Shown here piece after piece: positions 34,692 to 46,596 of a stretch of 64,000 nucleotides of DNA. The position numbers and the translations under genes are program-made. Numbering within the stretch: position 1 is the stretch's first letter; each line of letters opens with the position of its first letter. The notes below the pieces were generated by a model. The model did no database searches and had not been told where the DNA came from. It was given only the letters and a program-made list of their open reading frames with translations. The stretch is from Agaricus subrufescens (lineage: Eukaryota; Basidiomycota; Agaricomycetes; Agaricales; Agaricaceae): the NCBI GenBank assembly GCA_029945375.1, contig CM057059.1:186001-250000 (forward strand). Reading direction: 5' to 3'.

Positions 34692-34706
34692 AACTCTTCG
34701 GACCTA
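34692..34706 (+). repeat. Target-site duplication, 3' copy
   Basis: AACTCTTCGGACCTA, identical to 26764-26778. The flanking sequence on both sides is non-coding, so the insertion did not visibly break a gene. Confidence 0.9.
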
Positions 34707-37700
34707 TGTTCCGTTAATAAGATCATATGAACTCGATAGATAGAGTTGGAGGCTGATGAGAAAGATTATAAAGGATTTCAGATGGGTTTGTGGCGTGACA
34801 CTGTGATCAATAATATACTCTAGCCGACGATCGAGTCATACAGCTGGTAGTTGCAACCCCCTTCATAGATCATACGCCGCTACAAATGGCCTGGTTTGAT
34901 TCCCTTTTGGATTATAAGCACATGTCCTGTACAAGTCTGGTAAGACCCCCGTTTTTTTCTCTTCAATCCATTGCTGTGCTTAATAGTACGACATGAAATG
35001 TCGTACTCTTGATTGACAACCCCCCCTATCCAAAGTTAGTACATATTGACGTGAACCAGTCAACGCTATGCCTTTCTCCTAATGGTTGTTTTCGGGGAAC
35101 ACGGAACGGGTTCTCCAGCTTGTTGTATGTTTCGTGATTGATTTCGAGCGGGGTCGGAAATGAACTAGTACTTTTTGGAGTGCTTAGTATTCAGAAGTAT
35201 CCGTTCGGGACGTATAGGTGATTTCGGAGACGTGATCATGGTCTCGGGGCATTGATGACTATCACCACAAACCTTGGCTGTGGACATCGTCGTCCCGTAC
35301 AACTCCGCAACCCCCGCCCTTACCCGTTTTGTGTAGGAAAATTTTTTCTTTCTAACCGAGTGAGAACACAACGGTTTTTGTTTAGAACATTCATAGTGTG
35401 TAGAACATGCTACTATGACATTTCTTCTGTTTCCATCACGAGTTGTTCACCGCCTATCATTTGGGGGAGTGAAGTTTTTTTAATAAATCTACCCACCGAA
35501 GACCAAGCCAAAGATCATTGTTGGCCTTTTGCTTGAGATGTCAAGATAGATAGCCGACGAAGAAAACATCACGAGGTGCCATTACTTTTACATACCAGTG
35601 CTTTGATATTGTTTTGTTGTATTGCCAAAAGGACAACAGAGTCCGGTTCCCTTACGGGTTTCTGACTTCTCTCAACGGAAGATTCCTGGATGGAACAAAT
35701 GTAGGGTGCTGGTTGTGCTGATCATGAAGAGGGCGTGTGTTCTTTATTTCTATTATGTTTGGCGGATCTCATCGATCATCGATCATCTTCTCCTCTTATG
35801 TTCAACCTGTAACCATACGTATGGCTTGATGGTGTGTTGAAGTAGGGCCAGGGACATCGTTCCGTAGTCCGTTAGCAGTTGGAAGCCCACGATAAAGTGC
35901 TCCACCCATTAGCTTCTTCTCGTTCTATCAACAACCCCTCTTACTTACAGACGAATGATAAGACGGGAATAACGCTCCCTAGAAAGACAAAGAAAATAAA
36001 GTTTCGCACTTACAAAAACACGAGATTTGACCCTGTTCTGAAATACGTAGTGAAATGTCCGAGGAATGTCCCAAACCACGATGTTCAATATGTTCAACCC
36101 TCTTGTTATATTTAATTGAGCATCATTGATGAATTTTTTTTTGAATGTAAATTTGAATCACTCGACACGCGTTCTGCTAGAAGGTTTGTTGGTTTACTAC
36201 TAACGGACATCTCCGCACTGGTTCGTTTCGGGGGTATGTACAGATTAGGTCTACCCTGTTGATCACTGGTCACGAGTAGCTTATTGCCCTTTGACAGGCA
36301 CCGAACTGATTTCTTCTCTTTTACCCACACTGCGCGTCCCTCTTAAGTACATGGCATTTCACATTATCCGAAGTTGATTCATATCCTCTTCATGTCTTTG
36401 AACAAGTACAACGATTTACGCTCTTCTGTTCCAACTGATCGCAGTTATTGCACGCTAAACAACATTCATTTAGCTAAACTCAGCTTCGCGGTGCGTCATA
36501 GCTGGCTATCTATGTGCGCCTTCCCCTCACTTGGGAAATGTGACGACGACTGTGATAGCGATTGTGTACTCCTAACCCAGGTCCACGGCAGGCTTCAGTT
36601 CGATAAGGCTGTTTAAATAAAGGTATTCAGGTTTGAGTGGTCAACAGTGTTACAACTTCAACAAGTGAGTGGTAATTCACCTGTCGTACGCTCGGGGTAT
36701 ACCCGGAACCCTCATCATTCAATATCACTGGTGTCTGAGACGTCTCAGTTATGTTCCCCATGTGGGCCTTATGTCTCCAACAATCACCGGACTCAAAGCG
36801 GCGTTTTCTTTCCCATCCCTGATCCAGCCGCACCGGAATAAACTCTTATTTGGAATATTCAGTGGGCCGGATCTTAAAACTTGTGACACCGTGAGTGATA
36901 AAGATAACATCGATAAAATCAGGCCTCCGAGGTCGGGAACAAATCCAGGGCGTAACTATGATGCTCGCTGATCTATTGAAAGACACACCCGCGAACAGTT
37001 ACCGAAATCAATACGCCACCTACTGACCATGTGAATTCTCGACTAACGGTCTCGAACTGCTTGGGTGATGGTTTTGCCACCGCCAAGGGTATGAGCATGA
37101 ACTGAGAAAGAAGGCTAGCCCGAGCTGGAAAAGCGTGATTGATGATAGTACTGATATAAGAAGGATAACGATTGTGGCACTGTCTTGCGGCGAGGGATCT
37201 TAATGCGGCTTGCAGATAAAGTATGGGCGCTGATTCTCGAGACCCAGGTTGTGAACTTTGTTATGACCGAAGTGATTTTTAGGAAGTTGCGTTCATTAAA
37301 AGGTAACTCTTCCTCTAAGAGGCAGAAATGTATCCGGTGCTTTGGTTACAGATTACCTGAAGTCCTTTATCGATGCTATTTGAGTTTACTGAACTCTTAC
37401 CAGCTATTATAGTTATCTTCTCCAGGGATGAAACGCTTTATAAACGAACAGAAGTTACATACGAACTAGTTTATCTCGCCGTTGAACGAACGCTTGCGTT
37501 TGTGTGGCGTCTGTATGTCACTTCTCTGACTTCCGAATTTGACAGCTGGGCGGTTGTATATACTTATATGATCTGTGCCTTCGGATATTTTTGAGCTACC
37601 TAGTGTTGATCAAGTATTATGAGCAGAATGCAGCGCCCAATCTTCTCTCACGAACGTCGCTAAACAATCGTAGTTGACTTCTAGCCTAAAATGCCGTAGT

Positions 37701-38934
37701 CCCTAGATTCAAATGGGATATCACACAACTGAGCCTGAACTCCTTCACTACTGCGCTTAATCAACGCTAGTACTTGTAGCTGAAGGTCAAGCTTCTGAAC
37801 CAGAACATAGAATCGGAGCATTACTACGTCATGTACCTTGCGCAGGAACAGTCCCTGAGCATGACTTCAAGCTTATTTCACCATGTACAATGGTCGAAGC
37901 GCAGCAGGCTTGTTGTTCAGGTACTCACTTGTGCCACCCAGGGGGTATATATCAACAGCTGATGCTCCAGTGCTCAAATATCAAAGTGGGAGCAGCGACG
38001 ACATGGAGGGGATTGGCCCTGTAGCAAGTGTTTCAGGAATCAAAACCTCGGTCCTGCCTGTCGATTCTTCCCTAATCCTTATCAACTCATACTACATGGA
38101 TGCACCATATTTGAAATCTCAACCACATATTATAGTTTCTAATCCAGAGCGAAAACCAGCTTCAAAATTTTAGCGACGCTGGAAATCAAGACGTTCCGGG
38201 GGGGGTTATGATACTGAAGATCGTGGTATTGCATATGTCGCCATTGTATAGGCATATAGTTATTTGACGTTATTCTACAACATAGTCACCTAGGATGGCA
38301 ATTTTGAATGCTGGAGTCCCGGTATTCAAATGGTATGGCAAACATGAGACGAGCATGAGACAAGTCACCCTCTTCCAAAATTTGTTGTTTTCTTCTCACG
38401 GTGATGGCCGCTCCGCAATTGACTGTAGCGACGAACTCGGAGGAACAAGCAATCCAATATGGGAATCCTGTTTATATACTAGACGCCCAGCTATATGAAC
38501 GCCAAATGTTTGGAACAGCTGCCTCCAGTACTTTATGAGCATTTTGTAGCTTCGCCTCATCAGAATTCGAGAAACAGCGCCCTTCTAATGACCACGCTCT
38601 GCTCATTTTCCAGGAATATCACTGGTGTCGCCGCTAATTTGACGGGTGGTATAACTCCAAGATCGATCAAACGACTTCTGTCACGGGTACAAGGCATGCG
38701 GCCTTGAGGCACAGAAGCATTGAAAACGGGCCTCAAAAGCACCGGGGTGAGGACTATGACGAACTTATTCAGGGCTTATCCATCTCAGTCGTCGATATCT
38801 ACCAGCTGTAGGCCTGCCCTCCGACGTCGATCGACAATTCTTCTTAGTCTTCTTCTGGAGAGTCCCCATCATATACTCTGCTGGGATTCCCTGGATTCGA
38901 ATACCTCACATCTGTACGCTATAGGCCTGACATC
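34707..38934. other. Intergenic region of 4.2 kb with no supported gene
   Basis: Open frames are all under about 100 codons and overlap on both strands without splice-consistent continuation. The frame at 37883-38173 is one of the longest (96 codons) but resembles nothing recognised. No repeats or mobile-element ends were noticed apart from the target duplication at the left edge. Confidence 0.45.
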
Positions 38935-40062
38935 ATGTCGTACCAATATTATTATGGGCAACTTCCTCCAAGGCCACCACCTCTAGCTCCTGGATATGCA
39001 GCTCCTAACGTGCGTGCCCCAGCTTGGGCACCTCCACAGAATCAGGCTGCAACTCGGGCACCCCCCCATAATCAAGGCCTGGCATGGGCACCCTCTCGCC
39101 CCCAAGCTCCTCCCAGGGTGCCTTCTCGTCCATCGGATCCCACCGGGGAACCTCCTACCAATACGGGGTCCGCATGGGCTCACTCTGTCAACCACCAGCC
39201 CCAATCGGATTTTCAGCCATTCATCCCGCCGAGGCCCAGTCGTCGCAGTAGCGTATCTGAAGCACATGGTCACGGAGGGGGGGATCCAGAACGTAATTTT
39301 GATGCCCCTGGACGTGGGCACCGCGAGCGGTCACAAACTTCTCAGCCCGAACCTTCGGTGGAACAACTAGTTCCTGCGTTCAAGAAACTTGGACCCTCCG
39401 ATCCGTTACTGGCACCCGAACCTTATAACCGTAAGCATTCGACCTAGCTATTCCGGGCAACACTTACACCCCTTTTAGCTGCGGGCTATTCGAGAAGATG
39501 GCCGACGTTGAATTGTATCCTTGAAGCCAACGTTACACCCATCCGATACTATGCAACAAACAGGCCGGGTCGGGAGATCACCACTTCTTTTTATTTAAGG
39601 TATAAAGATGTGCATGCGATGTGTACAAACACCAGGAGCATCCGACTGATTGGGAAGAATTTTCCCTGGACGGAGGAAATTTATAGCCAGGCTGCTATCA
39701 GTGTGGAGGATGTCTGGACCGCTGTTCATAGGTTATTCTATCAACCGTTGCAAGAAATCGATTGGGCCGTGGTTTGTAACAATGGGAACGCTGGTGAGCG
39801 GAAAATGGCGGCGATGAAGAAAGCGCGCGAGAAGAGAATAGCGCTGAATTCACAATCATTTCAGGGGTACATGAGGATCGATTATCTGGAGGAGGAGATA
39901 TATTTTTATGGATTGGAAAAGGATGAAGAATACGAAAGGAGACGATTCTATCTCTATGACCCAACAAAAAAGACGAACCCGAGATTGGAAGATACTTGGA
40001 TAGCCAAGATGGGAAAACATCCGAGATTGACTGCTGAAAGAACTGCTGGTGGCTCGACTTGA
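38935..40062 (+). CDS. DUF6699-like fungal protein with a Pro-rich N-terminus
   Basis: Two exons, 38935-39430 and 39479-40062, give 359 residues. The intron has donor GTAAGC and acceptor TTTTAG, and the phase-1 join makes a Pro codon. Residues 1-165 are disordered and rich in Pro, Ala and Gln with repeated (A)WAP and APP units. The C-terminal half holds a domain starting RRWPTLNCILEANVTPIRYYAT, continuing with an AISVEDVWTAVHRLFYQPL segment that matches the 'TV-dV--ai---L' pattern of DUF6699, and ending in a charged region with LEEEIYFYGLEKDEEYERRR. DUF6699 is common in basidiomycetes and has no known function. The family assignment is by pattern memory and needs a profile search. Confidence 0.72.
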
Positions 40063-40778
40063 ATTCACTGATATGTGTAATACAAAAAAATTATTGTAGT
40101 CGGGGCAAGTTGACTGTTACCTGAACAAGGTTGTGGGGCCAGAGCTCAAATCAAGACTATGAACACCAAGCCACTTCGTTCATCTATTTGGATAGTTGCG
40201 GCGAGCCCACCCGCATTTAAATGGCCTTCATTATGCTGGCATTGTCTATCAAGGGAAAGTCACTAAGACCGTAGCGTTGCGGAGGGCGAAGGATACCTGA
40301 ATAGTGATCAAGATTCCCAACGAAACAAATAAATTTGAAGATACGCTAAACGAGTGACTCTGCCTTGTACCCAGGAGCAATTGCTGGTAGTCGCGTCACT
40401 ATCGTTGACCTCAAGTCAATTTACGTGTATATTTTTTCCAGAGGAAGTAATAGTGTTTGGCAGTACAATGCAGAATTGGCTTCCTTGGCCAAGCTGGCAT
40501 TTAAGTAGTCTTGATAAGCCCGGGCTGTAGAGTTTCCCTCACAACGCGGCGCACGATTTTACCTGAACTGGCGATCAATCCGTTTACTGAATGGTATCAC
40601 CAGTCGAATTGAAAACCGTATCTAAAAGCAACATTTATGGTACTCGTACAGGGGCTGAGTATGGATCAACATAGTAAATGCCAGCACAAAAGTGGGAGCT
40701 TTTGTTTGCATGAGGCGATGAAAATGATTGCGCGTGAATAGAAAGGCAGTAGAATATTCATAAGAAAAGGAAAAAGAA
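40063..40778. other. Intergenic between convergent genes
   Basis: The DUF6699-like gene ends at 40062 and malate synthase ends at 40779 on the other strand. The 716 bp between them hold no reading frame of note and are taken as the two 3' UTRs plus spacer. Confidence 0.5.
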
Positions 40779-42616
40779 CTAAAGGGAAGCCCTTTGGAAT
40801 TGTGGCTCAACGCCATCGGCAATCGCCAAGTATGGCATCAGGTCACTTGTCAAAAACTCGCTCGGCCATTGTTTTCTGATCTGCAACTTCAGATAATCTT
40901 CAGCCAGCTTCACATGCTCCCCCTTCACCCCCGCGACTATCTTGTTTATAGTCGGAGACAACTCCCTAATGATTTCGTCAACATAGTCGGCAGTGATCAA
41001 TTGGCCGTTCTCAGCACGAAGACCGTATTTGACCCATTGCCAGAGCTGGACACGAGTAATTTCTGCAGTCGCTGCATCTTCCATGAGGTAATTGAGTGGA
41101 ATGCAACCATTGCCGCCGACCCACGCCGCCGTGTAGGCGAGGCAAGTAGAAACATTTTCACGAATACCCGCAACCGTAATCTTCCCTGGAACTTTGGGAT
41201 TTAAGAGGTCCGCAGCAGCGACCTTGACGTCAAGCCTAAGATTATGGTACTGGTGTGCGAAGAATTCAGGAACAAAACAGCAGAAGATGACCAGGAATTA
41301 GTACCTGATTAGGCCCAAGCATGTGCTGGTCGAATATTTCGCGTGCAATAGGCCCGATAAGAGGATGAGCAATCCAAGTTCCATCATGACCAGCGGTAAC
41401 TTCGCGAAGCTTATCGGCGCGCACTTTATCCATTGCGATTCCGTTGGCTTTAGGATCATTTTTGATTGGAATCTGGGCAGACATCCCACCCATAGCTGCA
41501 ACTTTGCGCCGGTGACAAGTCTGGATGAGAAGCCTAACGTATGAATCCATAAAATGAACGGTCATGGTAACATCTTTGCGATCTGGAAGCACCGCGCCAC
41601 GGTCTGCTCTCCGCTTCTTAATGAAGCTGAAAATATAGTCCCACCTGATTATCAATGCGTGAGAGCAGTCTGTGACGTCATATGAACTTCTTACCGTCCA
41701 CAGTTCAGACCAGATGAGTGATTGCGAAGTTCGAAGAGGATTTCTTCCATCTGGAAAGCAGCAGGGATGGTTTCTATCAGAACTGTTGCTCGAATAGTGT
41801 TCAACGGAAGCCCGATGTAAGACTGGGAAAAGGAGAAAATATCGTTCCAAAGACGGGCTTCTAGATAATGCTCCATCTTGGGAAGATAGAAGTAAGGCCC
41901 GGATCCCCGTTTGACGAGTTCCTTTGCGCTATGGAAGAAGTACAGGGCGAAATCGAAGATAGAGCCAGACATAGGTTGGTTATCAACAGTGACTCGAGGC
42001 TCATCTAGGTGCCAACCTCGAGGACTACCAACACCATTGATCAGACATCCGAAATTCAGAGACACATGCAGTTGTCACTCACCGCACAATCAGAACAGCG
42101 GGATTCTCAGAAAGTTTATACTGCTTGCCGCCAGATTCGAAATCAATTTCCCGACGAATAGCATCGCGTAGATTGGCCTGTCCATTGATCATGTTGGCAA
42201 ATGTGGGAGAACTGGAGTCTAAGTGGCAGGTCAAAGAAGATCTAATTAGTTCGATCTGAACATTGCTTGCCTTCAAAGTCAGCCATGAACGTCTTCGCTC
42301 CACTATTTAATGCATTAATGACCATCTTCCTATCCGTAGGCCCCGTAATTTCAACGCGCCGATCTTCAAGGCCAGGAGCAGGGGGAACGCAGTGCCAGGA
42401 CGGATCGGCACGGATATGAGCCGTCTCAGGGGGGAAGTCTAGAGGTATACCGGAGTCGTACCGGCGCTGGGCGTCCTCACGGGCAATGAGGAGACTTTGG
42501 CGAGTGGAATCAAAGGTCTTGTGTAAAGCAGAAAGGAATTTGAGGGCATCTTCAGTAAAGAGCTCCTCCTGAGCTTTGGGAGCGACCTTTGAGTGAATTA
42601 CAACTCCGTGAGACAT
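40779..42616 (-). CDS. MLS1: Malate synthase (glyoxylate cycle)
   Basis: Five exons: 42616-42271, 42218-42083, 42024-41695, 41644-41305 and 41249-40779, giving 540 residues, the usual length. It condenses glyoxylate with acetyl-CoA to malate, allowing growth on fatty acids and C2 compounds. The family signature is complete ([16 protein letters not shown], split by intron 3). Other conserved blocks are [38 protein letters not shown] with the catalytic Glu region, [10 protein letters not shown], and [12 protein letters not shown] with the Asp expected to act as base. Intron 1 uses a GC donor (GCAAGC) instead of GT. The C-terminus is RASL, not a canonical peroxisomal SKL-type tripeptide, so its location in peroxisome or cytosol is open. 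Confidence 0.96.
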
Positions 42617-43106
42617 GATAGTGAAAGTGAAAGAGGCTGGGTGAATGGAGCAGATTATTTATTGAAAGGAGTTTTGGCCCCGGCTCTCCGTCCAGCCCTA
42701 CTCCGAATCCATAACGGAACTTCGTCTGAGACTCGACTCGGGACATTAATCACATGGCTCTCTACACATGACTCCCTCCTTTACCGGGTTCGGCTTTTAC
42801 TCTCACGGTTACTAGCTAAAAATACGGTTTACTGATACGAAGTTCGGATTCTCCTTGACCACCCAGCGGGTCCCCGCTGCACTTTATGGAAAATTTTTCT
42901 TGCTTAAACTGTCAGCCGGCGGATCTTCACGCTGCGCCGAGCTAATGCACCCGCCACTCTATTCTTGTTGAACAAATGACTCTGATAATCAATCAGAACA
43001 CACAGATGTGGCAATACATTAACTCTCTTCGAAGCGTATGTAGTTGACTAACATGACTTGAAGTACATAATATCTAGGCGATAGCAATATACTATTTTAT
43101 ACGTAA
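42617..43106. other. Intergenic: malate synthase promoter region
   Basis: This 490-bp spacer separates the malate synthase start from the end of the MFS transporter gene on the same strand. It holds the malate synthase promoter and the transporter's 3' UTR. No clear TATA box or other gene was seen. Confidence 0.5.
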
Positions 43107-45279
43107 TTATAGAGTATATCTGCCCCAATTAGATAGTTAGTGGATTGACTGGTGGGTGAGCTCACCTGAACAAGGGACTCTCATTGCCCATATGTGAGAA
43201 TTCCAGGACGCGACTCTCATCGATCTGTTCTTTTTTGCAAAGTGCCGTTTTCTTCGCATTCAATCGATTGTAGTCCCATATTGCAAAAATACTGAGAACA
43301 ATCCTGAGGATTTCAGTTTAAGGTATCTGATTCCCTGATGCGAATGGTATTACTCACGAAAATCCCAGACAACCCATACAAGTTCCGTGCCCTTCGAAAA
43401 ACCTCGGTGGTGATATATAAATAAATGAAGAGCAAATGCCCCCTAAGTTTCCAATTCCAATGACCATCGCCACAGTGACTCCCTTTTGCACATCTCCACC
43501 CACCGCATTGCTTGCCCAGGCCAATAGAACAGGTATTGTGGGGGATATACCCATCGCGGCGAGGAACGCTCCAAAGTATGACACTCCGGAGCGGTTTTGC
43601 ACGTAAAGAATGAGGAATCCCATCATCGATATGATGCACCCTCCGATAACGAAGAGTCCTCGGCGGTTAACCTTATCAGAATATACACCAAACGCGATCG
43701 TGGCAATGCAACCAGCGGCGAAGGGTGGGACGCAGAGAAGTTGCGAGTCTGCAGCCGAGAAGCCGAGTGTGTTGACGATGACAGGAGTGAATAGTGCGAC
43801 TGCGTACGCAGGAATAAGTAGTCCTGCAAAGACTTCAGTGAGAGTAACTTCATATTTACATAAACATACCGAGGTAAATACCGACCAGCACATACGTTTT
43901 GTAGTCTGTGAGCGTTTGTACTACAAACTTCCATTCAAAGTGTTTTGCCATTCCTTGCTGATCTTCCTTCAACATAGTAGATAAAATTCGTCTGTCCTCT
44001 TCTGTCAAGAAGCTAGCAGTTTCGGGATACTACAGACACAGACAAATCCTGAATTAGCGATAAATTGGAGTAAGAATGAACTCACGTCATACATAAAGAA
44101 ATAACTGAGAAAAGCCGTAATGACGGTCAAAAGACCCTCAAGGCAGAACTTGATCAATAATCAGTAATCTTCTCTTGAAGACTGCAGTGGAGATTTTCTT
44201 ACAATCCATTGCCATCCATGTAGCCCACCCAAACCTTCCATTTTTTCAATACCAAAAGCAAGCAGCCCACTAAATGCACCAGCAACAGTCGCAGCTGAAA
44301 AAAATATTGCTATCCGTCTTCCCAAATCACGCCTTCGATACCAAAGGGCGAGGTAGAATGTAACCTAAGATTGGGTTTCGGTACCACAACGGTAAAAGAT
44401 AAGTGAGCTTGGACAACTTACGCCAGGGAATAGACCGGCTTCTGCAAGACCGAGGAAGACTCTAGCACTGTCAGATCCTGCGCGTCAGGGTCCGCTCTCG
44501 AATCTCTAACGGAGTTACTGACACTATGAGACTTCTGTACGTGTTACAAAGGCACATTAAGGTCATCACGATTCCCCAAGCAAGCATGATGGAAGGAACT
44601 GTAGACTAAAATCAGTTTCTCCTTGCTTCACCGTCAAAGCGATTCATACTCCACAACGAAGGGCGAACAAGCTTGAGGCAGATATTCCTGACAAAAAATG
44701 TGTCAATAGAATCCCGTCAATTTCCCCGAAATGATTAACTTACGAAGGCACTTCGGCAAGCGCATAAGGAATCTGTAGCCTCATTATCACCACCTCGCTC
44801 GTGAAGCGGAATTTAAAATTTCCAAACTCACAAAAAAAACTGCGGCGACCTGTTCATTCATTAATCAAGTCAGAACTGACAGCATGCCAGCGGCAGGAAC
44901 ATGTCTTCATGTCAACATACCACATTGTATTTCAGCCCCGTAAGTCCCACATCTTGAGCCATACCAGCCACACGTGCATTACCTTGAATGATAGGGGGTG
45001 TCAACTCTTGAGATTTAATGGATCGCATAGATCGCTAACCGATATTAGAACGATCCCTGACACTCTGTTAGCAAACCACTACTTGGTGTGGAACGATACA
45101 TATACTCACAAGAATGACAAGAAATATAGAAAGGAAATGAAAGGCAACAAATGCCAATCCATCTTCCTTAATACCTTCCGTCTTCTCGCCTCAGAATCCA
45201 ATTCATGCCCGCCTTCTTTCCTGCTAAAGCTGAGCGGCGGCGAATTTTCAATGTCGAGTTTCTCCTTTTCAATCGACAT
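43107..45279 (-). CDS. MFS transporter, anion:cation symporter family (Dal5/Tna1-like)
   Basis: Fourteen exons fit with consistent phases and give 485 residues: 45279-45110, 45056-45040, 44982-44921, 44849-44832, 44772-44744, 44687-44650, 44598-44523, 44467-44422, 44364-44203, 44148-44086, 44029-43870, 43823-43358, 43303-43166 and 43119-43107. Conserved blocks are KMDWHLLPFISFLYFLSFLDRSNIG with GNARVAG, WGIVMTLM, ARVFLGLAEAGLFPGVTFYLALWYRR, HGWQWIFCLEGLLTVI, YPETASFLTEEDRRIL, FGVYSDKVNRRGLFV and GNESPLFRYTL at the end. Related carriers move allantoate, nicotinate, biotin precursors or similar carboxylates with protons across the plasma membrane; the substrate cannot be told here. Three exons are only 17, 18 and 13 nt. 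Confidence 0.93.
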
Positions 45280-46596
45280 GTCGTCTTCAAGGGACTAGGC
45301 TACGAAAGAAGATGGAGGGCTTGGAAAAGGCGCGGAGCGGAGGTGAGCCACGGGCGCAGTCAGCTTTTATATTGACTATAAAGCTCGGCGGAGGTAAGCA
45401 ATTCCAAGTCACTAGAACGCTAGGTGGACCAAGCAGGGGGATTAGAGAGACGACACAGCCAAGAAGTGACTAACCTACTGAAAACACACTATATTATATA
45501 CGAGCCTACCCGCGTCTGTCAACCCTTGATTCAGGGACTAATTCTAGAGCCATTAGTGTATATCAGTTTGTATTGCTTCCACATGATGTCAAAGTCAAGG
45601 CATCCTGGCCAAACGGAGTGAAATAGTGGCAGGATGCACGTATGATGTCGGCTTACAATTCACCTCTTGGCAGTACCACGATACTTATCCCACAATGGAT
45701 GGTGATGTATATCAAATAGCCTTTCTCTGAAAAACGTTGGTTTCCTAACACGAGTCGGTTTTGCGAACCATATCACTGAATAAGAATGAAGAGAGATGAG
45801 GGTCCTCGAGGCAACGAATATTAAACGGGGGTACAAGAAGACCCAGTATGAGCGAGAACAATTCAAGCTCCCCGAGATCGGACAGTAAAATGAAGAAGAA
45901 ATGGAAAGCTCCAGCTTTCGTTGAACTATTAAGCAGGCCTGAACCTTCGCAATGGCCACGGCAACAAGCCGATCCGTAGAACGGTGACTTTTCAATGAAT
46001 GAGGGTACAAGACTGACAATGTAGACGTTGATCGTTTTAATAACGATGTCACAGCCAAAACAAGACACAGAACGACGAAAGATGTGACACCGTGGGGTGC
46101 CTGATACTGAACTTGGAAATAGTTGGTCGCTCCCACGACCCTGAACACAACCTTCTGTATACCCAATTCAGCCTAGCTATTCAGCACATTTTCCAAAGAT
46201 CACGGAGGAAGAAAAACCGGAATAATGGTACAAGCGTTCTAAAGCGTAAACCCTGATAGCGAAATAACGGGATTATAAGCCACATAAGATACATCGATAT
46301 GCCGTTTGAAGCAATGCGTTCATAATGAAGGCTATTGTAAAAAGTGACCAACCCAATCCCAACCGGCACCTACTCTGTTCTTATTCTTACATCAACTCAA
46401 AATCAAAGGGGCATGCCCACATCACTTGTCTGGAAATACAAACCAAGAACCAGGGTGCGCAGGATCCAGCGGCACTTTCAGCAATGACATCAGTCCCATC
46501 GTACCACCATATCGATACACAGGTCAGCAAGGCCTCCTCGGATTTGCGTGCAGTTAGGTAGGAGTTGGGAACGTGATAAACTTGGCCTTGTCCGCG
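45280..46596. other. Intergenic: MFS promoter and 3' flank of TOP3
   Basis: The interval is 1.3 kb. A 168-codon minus-strand frame at 46166-45660 is the only longer one. It has no recognised motif and no splice-consistent partners, so it is not called. No TATA box was recognised before the MFS start. Confidence 0.45.

Noticed and set aside
45660..46166. 168-codon minus-strand frame between the MFS and TOP3 genes
   Set aside because: No recognised motif, and an overlapping frame in another phase is nearly as open.
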